From Corythucha ciliata (Eukaryota; Arthropoda; Insecta; Hemiptera; Tingidae), in assembly GCA_038030265.1 (NCBI GenBank), contig CM075938.1:42215189-42279188 (forward strand): 64,000 nucleotides of DNA. Reading direction: 5' to 3'. A program made the translations under genes and the position numbers. Position 1 is the first letter of the stretch. The number at the start of each line of letters is the position of its first letter. This document shows positions 36,540 to 47,563 of this stretch, piece by piece. The notes below the pieces were generated by a model, which was not told the origin of the DNA, searched no databases, and saw nothing but the letters and a program-made list of their open reading frames with translations.

Positions 36540-38325
36540 TCTTTTTTATCGGCCTAATCACAATACCGGTACTACGGGGTGCCAAATTCTTCCAGTAAGC
36601 ATACTTGAGGAATATTTCGTTGTGGCCTATGGTTTCAAACACCCTGTTCAAACACCCCCAGGGGTGGTGGTGAGCCCCCGAAATATCGGAACTGGCCGTT
36701 AGCAGCAGTGCTCTGGATAGTAGCGCCACCCACCAGTGTGTGGCTAGAGTGATCCGCCCCTAACCGACTGGCAGGTACACCTAGGTGTGCCGCGTCCGAT
36801 CAACGTAAATGATCTGGTTCAAAGCCCGTGAGGCCAAACCCGGATTCGACCTATGAGTAGGCATTCGGGAATGGTCGCACGTTAAAACTCAGATTGCTTG
36901 CAGATGAGCGGAGCGTGAGTCCTTAGGGACAGGTAGCCTCGATAGCATGCGGGATCATCAGGACTACCTCGTAAAATAGGAATTTCAATGCTCGTCTGAT
37001 CTATTATATCGGAATTACTTGACAATCAGCCTCTGCTGGTTAAGATGACTGCTCCCTCCGGGGCTTCCGGCTAGCTAGGGGTAATTCCCTGATCAATAGC
37101 AGCTCCATCAATTCAAGCCTGTTTGGGCTGACTGTAGAGGGGGCAGCCCTCTGCATCTCGCTTCCATGGCCTCCGCTCGCTTGTTCGGCGGGGGGAGACC
37201 CCTGGGGGTGGCGCGTGGCTGCGGCGACGGGCTTTCGGCCGCGGGGATATGGGGCCCAATTACCTACGTGTGAGCGGAGACTTCCATGTTTTACCGTGGA
37301 GCCGGGGCTTTGGTTTCCGTGGCGCGCGTTCCCGGGACCCAACCGTTCGGTGGTGGGTGGTGCCCGTGGGGCGGGATGTTTTGGACTAGCGGACCGAAAG
37401 TCAGTCGAGGTCGGAGATGCGAATATAACCGTGGGATGGCTACCTGCCTAAGCCCTGGTGCCGGAGCACCAGGGATTCTCGGTGGGGTAGGTGGTTATGT
37501 CCCGCGTCTAGCCTAGCTTCGACTTAGGCGACCCTCGACCTTCTGGTAGCAGGTGGCAACTGCATAACACGCGGATTTTGCACAACTACGTGCGCGGATG
37601 CAAGCCAACGAGGGCTCCGCCCGGGTGTTAGTCATTTCCTTCGTTGTGACTGCACCTGTTTTCTGTCGCCTTGCTCGGGCACAATTCGTGGTCAAGCCTG
37701 TCACGAATTAGAGCAGCTAGGTGGTGTCTTTTTTTCTCTCACCACCAACCCGCGACCGAGTCTCAGGGCCTGAAGAGTTTCTTTTTATCTGACGGCAACA
37801 CTGGTACCACGGGGTGCCACTCATTCCTAGCCCAGGCACAGTTTAGTGTTGGATTCGTGGCGGCCCATGGTTTCAATACTCCATAGTGGAGGAGGATGTT
37901 GTTAATGTCCGAACTGAGCACTGGCTCATAACCAGGAGCATTAGGATAGTGGTGCCGCCTACCAGCGCGCGGTTGAGGTTGGCTTATCCTCAACCAACTG
38001 GGAGGTGTGCATACACCGAGCATGATTAACTTAAATAATCCGGTTAGGAACCCGTGCGGACCAACCGGTTGTGGTTTGTTACCTGTCTGATAGAGCCTCA
38101 TCTGCCTGGGTTCGGGTGGGGCAACGGAAAAACGGAACCAAATGCAATACTGAACGCCTGCACGTAAATATCTCGGCTGCTTGAAGTCGAGCGGCGGGTG
38201 AGACCAATAGGTCAGGTACCGCCGTCACTACGCTCATGGCACGAGTCATGACCATTCAGGGCACTCAATGCTAGTCTGATCTGATTTAGCTAATTTTCGA
38301 ATTCCCCGTGCCATCAAGCGCAGTT
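36540..38325 (+). mobile_element. Two related retroelement 3' tails around a GC-rich spacer
   Basis: 36550-37030 and 37785-38320 are diverged copies of one another. Shared landmarks in the same order are TACGGGGTGCCA (ACGGGGTGCCA), GGCC(T/C)ATGGTTTCAA, ATAGT(A/G)G(C/T)GCC(A/G)CC and, at the end, CAATGCT(C/A)GTCTGATCT. The first follows the R1-like ORF2 directly, so these are probably 3' untranslated regions of two copies. The GC-rich stretch 37040-37770 between them could be the 5' region of a second copy; I recognise no protein in it. Confidence 0.6.
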
Positions 38326-39306
38326 TTATTTAACTTTTGTTTAAGAATTATTGTTTCGTCCAACTTTAAATTGTGCCTAATATTTTTACAAGAATCGCTC
38401 ACGAGGCTAAGCGGCGACTTTGACTATTTTTTCCACTGCTACGATTTGAGCTAGACGTGGTTTATGAGCCTTTTAGACCGTTGACAATTGCAAAATGTGG
38501 ATGGCGCTGGTCAAAACTTTTCAAGGGAGGCGTTGAACGTTTCGCGATGTCGTTAGGATCGTATTCTGACCTTCTCGGACGGAACTCTTATTCGTTACTG
38601 CACTCATTTGTATACGTAGAGAGTTACTTTAGCTGCAGCATTATAGTGTGATTTTGGTTACTAAAATTCACTCCTCTGAAAGGTGAGATTGGCCTTGGAG
38701 AACTCGTTTATGAATTGTTGAACATTCAAAACTATGTCGCGGTGATGGGTCATTTTACCTCCACATTCCTGAACCTCAGCCAAAAACGTGGTTTTCGGCG
38801 TGCCGTCGGTCTGCTAAGAAGACTCAAAATTTGAAGAAAGAATCTATCCCAGAAAGAAAGTAGAGGGGAAAAGCCTTGCGGCACAAAAGAAAACTCCTCG
38901 AGTTTTATGTTACAATTACATGGAGTAATTGAATATTGAATAATGATTGCAATCATGAACGAAAACCGACGGCCCACCGAAAACCACTTTTTTCAGTTAT
39001 TCTGAAGTTATGTATCACGAATATGAAGTCAGCTTCATGGACTAGATTTTTTTAAGGAACACCATACTTCCTTCACCTACGGGAACATGGAAAGTAGGTA
39101 ATAATGACTCAAGGGGGAAATCACATCTACCGCGATTTGGTTTAGACAGATTATCGTATATCTTAATGAAATGCATTATTTCAGATCGCCTGATGACGGA
39201 GAGATTTGTTTTGTTTTTTCGTTCATGTATTTACAATTTACGACAAAATTTCAGTAAAATAAGCTTACATAATTAAGATAAATGTTACTAAGAAAGTGTT
39301 CACAAC
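38326..39306. other. Intergenic, no gene seen
   Basis: No accepted gene. ATGAAATGCATTATTTCAG followed by a hairpin-like GATCGCCTGATGACGGAG (39167-39205) is a decayed example of the shared element terminus. Confidence 0.4.
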
Positions 39307-39309
39307 TTA

Positions 39310-39452
39310 AGCCCTGTTCACACGATGCAATGTTTGAAACTATATTGCATGCTGGTTTTTCAAAAACATCCGGTCACTACCAAGGAACAATTATGTTTTT
39401 AAAAAACCAGCATGCAATACAGCTTCAAACATTGCATCGTGTGAACAGGGCT
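39310..39452. mobile_element. Palindromic MITE, AGCCCTGTTCACACG ends, TTA target duplication
   Basis: Almost perfect palindrome of 143 bp beginning AGCCCTGTTCACACGATGCA, with TTA on both sides (39307-39309, 39453-39455). A second copy of the same sequence lies at 55904 with a different 3-bp flank. Non-coding. Confidence 0.9.
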
Positions 39453-39455
39453 TTA

Positions 39456-40833
39456 CTTCATGTTTTGTTCTCACAACCTTAAGATTAAACAATAAACATC
39501 ATCGCTACATCTCAGCCACTTTGCGTAATTCAAAAAAGTAATTAAATTAAAAAAAATTTAGACTGCACATCGGTACCTATTTGAATCAACTGCGTGTAAA
39601 TTCCGTTTGACAGAGAATTTTAGACTGTCCACACACTGATGGACTCCAGCCCGCCCTGGAGAATTATCTAATGAGCCTCCACCCCTTGGCCCCTTCTATT
39701 AAAAGTGGCACTATAGGAATAATTTTAAACCCCATAAGTGTATAAATGTAACCATAGTAGAAAGTTTTGTTGTTGAGAACTTTGAATCTTTTTAGTGGGA
39801 GTCTGGGAGTAAACAAATCGATCTATCAATATGATGCAACGCGTTCGAGAGTCTATCAGAGTTGGGACAGTCTATACCTCGAGTGCTACACCGTAACCAA
39901 AATTTACCCGTCGATCATGATCATCACTTTGACAATCCCCCCCCCTCCCATGTAATAGCATAAATAACACTTTTGGCAAATATGTCAAGGATCGTAAAAA
40001 CCTTCAAGTATAATTAATGTTCATTTAATTATTTATAAAGAAATTTCGGATGAGAATATAATATCAGTCCTTTAATTTGTCTACGCTAGATAAGCAAAGA
40101 AACAAGCCAAATGTTTGGCAAGTCCCTAAAAAAAAACAAGTTTTCAATTTAGAAAAAAAGATATCGGTATCTTTAACACTAAAAACCCGCCAATTATTTA
40201 GTTTAGATTTTTCCTTAATTAATAAAAAAATAAATTTACAAAATGTTTATTGCAACTTTAGTAAAAAATATAATATTGGAATGAACAACTGAACGTGCTC
40301 TCTATCTTTATTATTTAGTAATTAAATTGTCTTATTAGCTAAAAAAGGGAAGTTATTTCAGTGTTGTATTGTTTTTTACATGCATCTCATTACTGTATAC
40401 TTTTAACCTACAGACGAACATTGCACATGAAAATATTTTAAAGCGAACAATTTGATTAGCTCTTTTTTTACTTGCGGTTATTTTCATTATTTTAATCTCC
40501 TTGTCTGTTCGGCGAGAAAGCTGGTTCGTATTATTATTCAAATAAAGCGCACCATTAAAACAATTTTTGGATGGTTAATAATGATATCTAAGCTTTTTTC
40601 TAAGCAAATGGACCCGTCTGATCACTTAATAATGAGCTACATACTTCATGTTTATGTTTTATTTCTGATCTAAGCAAAATTTAGAATAAGGCAAAGCTCT
40701 CTTTAAATTCTGTGTATTATTCAAAATCTTCGAAACTACTTGAGAATCCCAAGTACTGATCGATTTCAAGGATATCTGGAAAAGAAAGAAAAAAAAAATG
40801 GAGATGTTAACGAGGGGGAAGTTATTATTTACA
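39456..40833. other. AT-rich intergenic / 3' flank of the DNTTIP1-like gene
   Basis: Composition falls well below the window average in GC between 40020 and 40700. Short open frames are what AT-rich DNA gives by chance. On the minus strand an AATAAA lies near 40662-40668, about 170 bp beyond the DNTTIP1-like stop, and could serve as its poly(A) signal. Confidence 0.4.
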
Positions 40834-42269
40834 TTACACTTTATCACCTGAATCTGTCAGCTGGAAAGAAGTCGATGATGAACTGTCTTCCAGTTCTGAA
40901 AGACTTGTCTGTTCCTCTTTAGGTGACTCGCGCAATGTCGAATTCGACGACGTTGATGACGAAGACGACGATGATGACGAAGGTGGGGGCAGGTATTTGG
41001 TGCGCATGAGTGTCATGTATGCCCTCACTTTTCGTTGAATAAAATCGGGAAGTTGGAAACCTTGGAGCTCGTCGAGACAGAGATTTCCGCTATTCCTTTT
41101 AAGATTCGTTTGAAATTGAAGGAATATTTCATTGTGGGGGGGGGAGGGGAAGGTCAGGATGTAACTACTTGTACTCGTCGAAAGAGTTGATCACTTGAAT
41201 AATATCCTCCAGGAACATTATAGCCAAATTGTGCGATCCGTGTATGATGCCTGGGACGCACGCAGTGCCCAACCATTCCCGATCGTCCTGATCGGGCATG
41301 TATTTAACGAGTTCAGGGTGCTTGATAGTAAGGCGACTACGAGTGTTGCCAAGACCTAGAGCCTGCAACGTTCACTGACATCAGTCAACTGCGGTATTTG
41401 TGTGTTATAATTAGTAGAGGTAAGAATCGTACAATTCCAGCACTCGTTGACAAAATGAACATCGTGTCTTTGTTCACTCTGGTTGGGTTCCATTTCTCCA
41501 GAGGCTGGTACATTAAGTTGAAAGCTTCTTTTTCTAGATCTTTACGATTTGGAGGTTCCTGTAATTTTTCCAAGGGCTTTTCTTAGCGCTTCATTCCCCG
41601 TAATTGAAAAACAAATTTACATGTTCGAAAGCTGTTGATCCCAGAGCGCTAACAAATGCAGCGGAATTTCTCTGGACCGAATAAGATGACCCGTAAGGGC
41701 TATACATCTGTTTAGCCTCTTCCAACATATTGCGACACACTTCCCTTAACAAATCCTCGTTCACACTGTGAGCACCAAGGTTTTCTCTAATATTCCGCAC
41801 AGCAGGTTGAAAGAAAGTCTTTGAAGAAATTGAATAATTAGGTACATAACTACGTGAATTAAAATAAAAGGTACGTGCCTCTAAATATTTTTGAATGACT
41901 TGATCAAATTCTTCACTTATGGAAGACTGCAAATTCTGCCGGAGTAAGTCGAGCGACTTAGCAGCTCCCGTGTACAGTCGGCATCGCATTTTATTTAAAG
42001 GACTGTTGGTCAATTTTCCACCGGGGCGTCCACTGGCGAGGGTCGCTAGGATTACCGGTCTCATGTTGAAAGTTTTTCTCTTTAAAGAGACAGTCAAAAG
42101 TGTAAAAACAATTGCTCTTTAAACGTCCGTAAAATTAACTCACCCACGGTACGTGAGACTGATCTTCCACGAGATCTTCACTTTCCTCCACTTCCCTAAC
42201 CGATGATCCTGCCATTGCTTCGGCGTTGCTGAATGCAGCGCTCGATGAATGTACGCGACTAAGGACCAT
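40834..42269 (-). CDS. DNTTIP1: DNTTIP1 (TdIF1)-like subunit of the mitotic deacetylase complex
   Basis: Six exons on the minus strand (42269-42144, 42079-41621 possibly split, 41558-41433, 41362-41169, 41095-40834) with introns of 64, 62, 70 and 73 nt, all phase-consistent. The start is the ATG that opens the exon ending in DQSHVPW. The N-terminal half matches the vertebrate dimerisation region (SLDLLRQNLQSSISEEFDQV, then FFQPAVRNIRENLG and CRNMLEEAKQMY). The C-terminal half matches the SKI/SNO/DAC-like DNA-binding region (KWNPTRVNKDTMFIL, ALGLGNTRSRLTIKHPELVK, DREWLG, LCLDELQGFQLPDF). In vertebrates this protein bridges HDAC1/2 and ELMSAN/MIDEAS in the MiDAC histone deacetylase complex. Differences: a serine/acidic C-terminal tail (nine or more serines) and no clear AT-hook. 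Within exon 2-3, 41878-41819 is a 60-nt in-frame insertion that may be a GC-AG intron; the product is 368 or 388 aa. Confidence 0.85.
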
Positions 42270-43661
42270 CTTTAAAAATAAATAGTTAAAATTAAATTTA
42301 ATGTTTAAGTAGTAATAATTAATAATAATAATAATAGTAATAATAATAGCATACAATCCATTTAGGCCTGGATCAAACAAGTGGGTTTGAAATCCAGTTT
42401 GGCCTTAAGCGGTGCTTAAAGACCTTAAAAGACAATCAGAATTTAATATTTTATACACAAAATCGTTGAAACCCGTGATTCCTCCCTCCCCTTGATCCTT
42501 AAAATCGTGGATTCAATATGCTTTTCGTTTTATGCGGTGTATCGCACGTACCTACATAATTGAGCTTGCCCCTACTGATGAAGGCCCGGGTCGACCACAT
42601 GGGTTTAAAGTTCCGTTTAACACTAAACTGAACTTACGTGCTTACACCCCAATTAGTACAGGAAATAAAGCCAGAATAGCGGCAACATTTGGCCCAATTT
42701 CGAATGTGGCCTAAAAAATTTCTTTTGATGTAGGTATACTTTGAGGGTTCGAAGAGTCAGCAACAATATGGGGTTGCTAATATATTTTTAAGGGCAGGTA
42801 GACGTTGGCCAACTCAAAAAACTCTGCTCTCCTCTTGGAAGTACGCATCAAATAGAATTTTTAAAGCCACTATTGAAGTTGGGCCGAATTTTGCCGCTAT
42901 TTTTTTTTTTTTTTTTTTTTTCGCTGCTATTTCCTGAACTACTTAGCAACGCTTAAACGGACTTTGTCGACCTAACCCGAAACCGTTCGCTTTTTGTGTG
43001 GTTATCCCGACTCATAACAAACCCCACTACACACATCTTTGGAAAGCTCACAAAATAAGGAAGTTTTTCCACTGATTTCAAATTGTTTCTTCCTTTGGCG
43101 AAGAGGTGAAAATCGCGTCGGAAAAATGTATAGAAATGTGACTAGTTTCTTTCAGTAAATCGGCTGCTCTCACGAATGGTACGAAGGTAATTTTCACCCG
43201 AAGTGGACACATCTTAAAGAAAATTGTGTGCTCTTTCGAATGAGCCGTTTAGTTTTGGGCTAATACCCATAACTGGTTTTCTTCTGTCCAGCTAATTCAT
43301 GAACACCCCGTATAAACCCTTAGCAACGATTAAACTGGCCGGCCCCTATACCAGCGATCACATTTCGACCCCCCCCCCCCCCCCGGAAGATTAAACACAA
43401 GTGCACCGGAATAGTCAATTTCCATAAAACTACTCTCTTTCATTACTGAAAAGTGCCTTAATGTCACTTCATTTCACTGTTGTATTTCCTTCAGGAAAGT
43501 GATGACACAGCTAAGAGTATATTTTCGAAAATGAAGAGAATGGGAGAGGGATAATAGAATACATAAAGTATCGCTTGGGGATGAAGTTGAAACGTTCACG
43601 ATAAGGGAACTAAAGAAGTGTCAGAAAGGCAAGAAAGATAATATATTGCCCTGCGTTCTCG
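42270..43661. other. Intergenic with TAA microsatellite, T tract and 16-C run
   Basis: Upstream of the DNTTIP1-like gene there is an AAT/TAA-rich patch (42300-42350), a 22-T tract (42899-42920) and 16 consecutive C (43369-43384). 43040-43320 resembles the arms of the element at 28519 (GGAAGTTTTTCCA context) and ends in a CCCCGTATA end. No coding exon accepted before 43662. Confidence 0.45.
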
Positions 43662-44211
43662 ATGGTATCCTCCAAGGAAATTACGTATAAATCCCGGAAA
43701 GAGAATGTTTCAAATAAAGATGTGAAATCTCAGAGGGTAGAAAGTGTAAGTACGGGCATGGCAACAGTTGCCCTTAGTAACAGACTTTGTAATAGTTGAT
43801 ACCGTGACAAAAGCGCACCACAAAAATGAGCGAAATTGCGACAGTCGAGGCTAAATCCAACAGGAAATCAAGTTCGCGCGGCTTGAAAATGACCGAGATG
43901 GAAAAAAATCGTCTGGAGAAGATCCTTGCTGAACCGAACGAACAAACCAGACCGATTAAATTGACGGTTAACCCTGAGGTTTGGTCGCGGCTAAATACCA
44001 TTGACAGAGAACTATCTGTTAGTGTATTACTGAATATTGTCTTTGAATCGTTATTTATGATCTCTGCATCCAGGTTTTAAAGGTGAAAAGGATGAAGGAA
44101 GCTGACTTCGATAGAGAAGGGCATTCGGTTGGGGAGAACAACCAATACGAGGTACAGAATTTTATGGAGTTTCAATTCGATGATCAAAAACTTGTAAATT
44201 GTGTCGTTTAA
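43662..44211 (+). CDS. Small spliced gene of unknown function
   Basis: I do not recognise the protein. Three exons fit together without a frame break: 43662-43745, 43814-44017 and 44074-44211, with introns of 68 nt (GTAAGT...AAAAG) and 56 nt (GTTAGT...TCCAG), both in the size class of the other genes here. The predicted product is 141 aa, charged, mostly helical in appearance, with MTEMEKNRLEKILAEP and VLKVKRMKEADFDREGHS as characteristic segments; no signal peptide or membrane span. The ATG lies in a good context (CGATGG). A downstream in-frame ATG at 43826 would give a shorter form. Two AATAAA signals follow at 44309 and 44317. Alternative: a last intron (GTACAG...TTACAG, about 44152-44270) giving a different C-terminus. 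It could also be a fragment of a longer gene. Confidence 0.5.
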
Positions 44212-44308
44212 AAAAAGGCTCTGCCCCATATTGAAAATCGGGACAGCGGAGGTACAAGGGCCTTACAGTTTTCGACTAGAGACACTGAAAAAGGTGACAG
44301 TTAAATGA

Positions 44309-44322
44309 AATAAAGGAATAAA
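44309..44322 (+). promoter_or_regulatory. Two tandem poly(A) signals
   Basis: AATAAA at 44309-44314 and 44317-44322, about 100 bp beyond the stop of the small unknown gene, which they could serve. Confidence 0.45.
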
Positions 44323-44794
44323 TGAGCTCATTTAAAATGAATGAACGTCAAATCTGCCATCCGAGTACATTGCTGTCGTGCAATATCAACTTTGATCGTG
44401 AGTTTATCAACTTGTACTCTGTAAAGCCGGACATAAAAGAAATAAAATTGCAAGTATAATTTTTTTCCCCATGAAATGCAACTTCAAACTCTACCTCCAG
44501 ACCATTTCTGCGGCTGCCCGCATTGAAATAATGAAAAAAACTGGTGTTTATTTATCATATTTTAAAGGGGGTTCGATCAGTTAGAATCAGTGATTCTCAA
44601 CCTGGGTGGGGGGGAGTGATTTCCAGGTGGGGGGGACGTGAACTTGCCCCAATGCCCTTATAAGGAGGTTTATATAGTTGATACCCGAGCTACGAGTATA
44701 AAAACATCAGAAACTTCAGGAACGTCACCGTATAGAACATCCCTCAGACCATATCAATTGAGGAATGCAATCGGTCCAGGGGCGTAGGAATAGC

Positions 44795-45310
44795 CGGGAA
44801 AGTACTAATTCGCGGCTAACATTTATGACGTTTTCCACTTGCATAAAATTCTGATCCAGAGCAGTTTATTTCCACCCGTCTTCTCCATTAACATATGGTT
44901 CAATTCAAAGAGGACGGATAAAAATAAACCGCTCCATCATGGTAGATTTTTTAGTAAATGGAAAACGCTATTAGATAAAGCGCTCACTCGCAACTACAAT
45001 TGAGAAAACGCTAATTCGCAGTTCCTAAACATCTCAGTGACTTCTGAGCTTATTCTTGGCTAATTTAGAGAAGAAAAACGCTTATTCGCTGCGAAAATCG
45101 ATATAAAGCGAACGCTTGTGGTTAAAAAAAGAGGGAAAGTGCTAATTCACGGCTAAAATTAAATTTGAGAATATTTAAGCGATTATTCACGACTGTAATT
45201 GAGAAAAAGTTAGTAATTCTTTGATCGGCTAAAAATGATAAAACTGAGAAAACTCCAATTTGCGGTTTCCGAAGGTGACTGAGAGGATGAAATTGAGAAA
45301 ATGCGACATT
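44795..45310 (+). repeat. Dialect A ~30-bp repeat field
   Basis: Plus-orientation units (AATTCGCGGCTAACATT, GCTAATTCGCAG, GCTAATTCACGGCTAAAAT) with about 30-bp spacing, interrupted at 44850-44960 by an unrelated insert containing GGTTCAATTC. Confidence 0.7.
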
Positions 45311-45482
45311 TGAACGCTACGTAAAAATTGTGTTCTTTTTTTATTTAGAGACATAAGAAGCCCCGTCGTAGAGATTCCAACAACGGGCCCGGGTATAGGT
45401 ATAGGCCCGTCACTGCGTGTTGAACTATCACCAGACAGGCGCCAAACGCTTGTTTTGCGGGCGGGGGGGGGGAGCATTTTCA

Positions 45483-45625
45483 ACAAGCTACGCCGCTGAA
45501 TCAGTCCCGATCAAAACGCACCAAAAGGGGATGTCATTGCCCCTAACATTGGTAAGAATGAGAGTTTTGACGTGTAAACGTCTTTAAAATCACAAAATGG
45601 CTAGACGCGGGGGTTCCGACAGAGT
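45483..45625. repeat. Direct repeat, copy 1 (of 47424)
   Basis: ACAAGCTACGCCGCTGAATC through GGGTTCCGACAGAGTT recurs almost letter for letter at 47424-47563. The close match across 140 bp points to recent duplication. Confidence 0.85.
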
Positions 45626-46506
45626 TTTTTGACCCATACATTTGCCACCATCAGTGCGAGACCATATAGTAGTGCATTTTTTGAATGAAATTCAATAAAA
45701 TGAGAGTTTTGCCTCTCGCACGCACGGCCAAGCATGGTCCGTGAGCGTGTGGGGGCTCTTCCTTCCACTTTCGAGTTTTCGATTACGTGACCACTGCCGT
45801 TACATTCTGAAAACGTGCACAAGTGGCTAAAAAAGGGTGCGTCACAGTGAGAAGACAAGCCATTAGTAGATCCCTTCGTTACTTGCTCGATCAAGAACGA
45901 ATCTTTTTGTAGATTCAAGTCTTTAAGTCAAATATACAAATTTGTTTTTAAAACCCGTCACGTTTTGTGCGAGAAATGCTCTGGACTTTCCGTTCTTTAG
46001 CCTTATAATTATACATTATACATATTCTAAGATTAACTTTGAAGCTCGCAAAAAAATTAATAATAACACATCAATAAATAAAATAAACGAGGTTTTGTGA
46101 ATCCGGAATTTAATGTTCGTTTACCGAAGAAGTGCGAGTTCATGAAAGAATTAACAAAAATAAAAAAGTAAGATAATTTTAAAAATCACAGTGCTTCAAG
46201 GTAATAGCTCTTTTTAGAGCTAAATTAGCTCGATAGCTTGATTCTGTGTGATCAATATTCTTTGAGTTATGAAAGAAAATACCTGAAAACCCGTGAAATT
46301 TTCCGTGTGCCCTGAAAATGTATATCAGTATTTTGGGCAGAACTAAATTTTTATGTTATCTGATCTTGTAATGTTTTTTGTGATGAACCGAATGAGCTGT
46401 AGTAGGAATCACTGGGATCAATAATTTTTGAGTTACGGCCAAATATCTTCGAACAAATCCTTTAAAAAGGATTTGTTTTTATATTTGTGGGCGTAACTCA
46501 AAAAGC

Positions 46507-46650
46507 ATTAATTGAATTTAGACGACCCTTTCTACGGACAATTAGCGGTAGGTGCTCTAACCAACTGAGCTACCCGGGAGTCCTCGCTAGGAGAGCGAAT
46601 CCAACCAGGAGAAATCCCCTCTCGGAACTCAAACTGCACCTATCGAGTCA
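46507..46650 (-). mobile_element. Truncated tRNA-carrying foldback element
   Basis: Begins with the same end (TTGAATTTAGACGACCCTTT) as the complete element at 46697 and runs straight into the minus-strand 5' half of a tRNA-like sequence (TCCCGGGTAGCTCAGTTGG on the minus strand, 46540-46579). This half has a perfect D stem, but nothing of the T arm is left. Confidence 0.65.
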
Positions 46651-46696
46651 GTGCATGTAGTACTCACTTTTTCTTTACATCCCGACAATTAGTGAA

Positions 46697-47147
46697 TTAA
46701 TTGAATTTAGAAGACCCTTTCTACGGACAATTATGGGATTACTCCCGCCTCACTGTATTACCCTAGTCATAACTGTGAATTCAAGAAAGTGGGGAGGCTG
46801 AAAATGATGAAGTTAATCTTGAAATTAAATAGTCGCCAAAAATTGCTCCCAAGCAAGTTCCCGAGAGGGGATTCGCTCTTTGCATGGACTCCCGGGTAGC
46901 TCAGTTGGTTAGAGTACCTGCCGCGAAACCAGGAGGTCGTGGGTTCGAAGCCTACCTGGGGAGCAATTTTTTCTCGGAACTCAAAACAAGTAAAAAAAAA
47001 AATGGTAAGTATTTAATTTTCAAGATTAATTTCTTTATTTCATCCTCCCCACTCCCTCGAATTCACAGTTGTGACTAGAGTAGTGCGGTGAGGGGGGAGT
47101 AATCCCATAATTGTCCGGAGAAAGGGTCTTCTAAATTCAGTTAGTTA
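46697..47147. mobile_element. Foldback element with ~125-bp arms carrying a tRNA-like sequence
   Basis: The left arm starts ATTGAATTTAGAAGACCCTT and the right arm is its inverse, ending near CTAAATTCAGTTAGTTA. Both continue inward through GGGATTACTCCC and TAACTGTGAATTCGAGG-like sequence for about 125 bp. The interior contains one 73-nt tRNA-like sequence. The core of the arms recurs as the palindrome at 33353. Confidence 0.8.
46890..46962 (+). tRNA. tRNA-like sequence, probably a pseudo-tRNA (anticodon CGA position)
   Basis: A 73-nt cloverleaf fits exactly: acceptor TCCCGGG/CTGGGGA with one G-G mismatch, D arm GCTC/GAGT, anticodon stem CCTGC/CCAGG with one C-C mismatch, T arm GTGGG/CCTAC with loop TTCGAAG. 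The A box (TAGCTCAGTTGG) and B box (GGTTCGAAGCC) are well preserved. The anticodon loop reads CGCGAAA, so position 33 is G instead of the universal U and the anticodon would be CGA (Ser); no long serine variable arm is present. This and its place inside a foldback element argue for a tRNA-derived mobile sequence rather than a working tRNA gene. Confidence 0.55.
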
Positions 47148-47299
47148 TTTAACATTATTTTGTTGAGACGTTTAAAAATGTTTTTTTTTTTTTTTTCAAC
47201 TTCGATTAAAACGTTAATTTGTAAGAAGTAATTACTGGTGAAGGGGAAGCACTAGCGTAGAACTTTCCTATCATTTATCCAGAAAATCACGAACAATTA

Positions 47300-47404
47300 T
47301 TGCTCCGGCAACGGGCTGTCGGATCCAATGCATTTCATGTATTAAGGCCATGCCCCCCCTCCCACAAACCACCAGCATCACCCTAGTCATAACTGTGAAT
47401 TCGA
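47300..47404. repeat. Direct repeat pair, copy 1 (of 47562)
   Basis: TTGCTCCGGCAACGGGCTGT through CATAACTGTGAATTCGA recurs at 47562-47669. It contains the shared terminal hairpin and the GCATTTCATG motif. Confidence 0.85.
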
Positions 47405-47423
47405 GGAAGTGGGGAGGCTGAAA

Positions 47424-47563
47424 ACAAGCTACGCCGCTGAATCAGTCCCGATCAAAACGCACCAAAAGGGGATGTCATTGCCCCTAACATTGGTAAGAAT
47501 GAGTTTTGACGTGTAAACGTCTTTAAAATCACAAAATGGCTAGACGGGGGTTCCGACAGAGTT
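47424..47563. repeat. Direct repeat, copy 2 (of 45483)
   Basis: Near-identical to 45483-45625, with a GAG and a CG/G length difference. It lies exactly between the two copies of the TTGCTCCGGCAACGGG repeat. Confidence 0.85.

Noticed and set aside
43480..43690. Additional coding exon upstream of the small unknown gene
   Set aside because: A ~50-codon open stretch (containing DEVETFTIRELKKC) has no start codon and no splice site that joins it in frame to the following exons; it is more likely leader sequence or chance.
46884..47078. 64-codon open frame beginning MDSRVAQLVRVPAAKPGG
   Set aside because: This is the familiar read-through of a tRNA-like sequence, not a gene.
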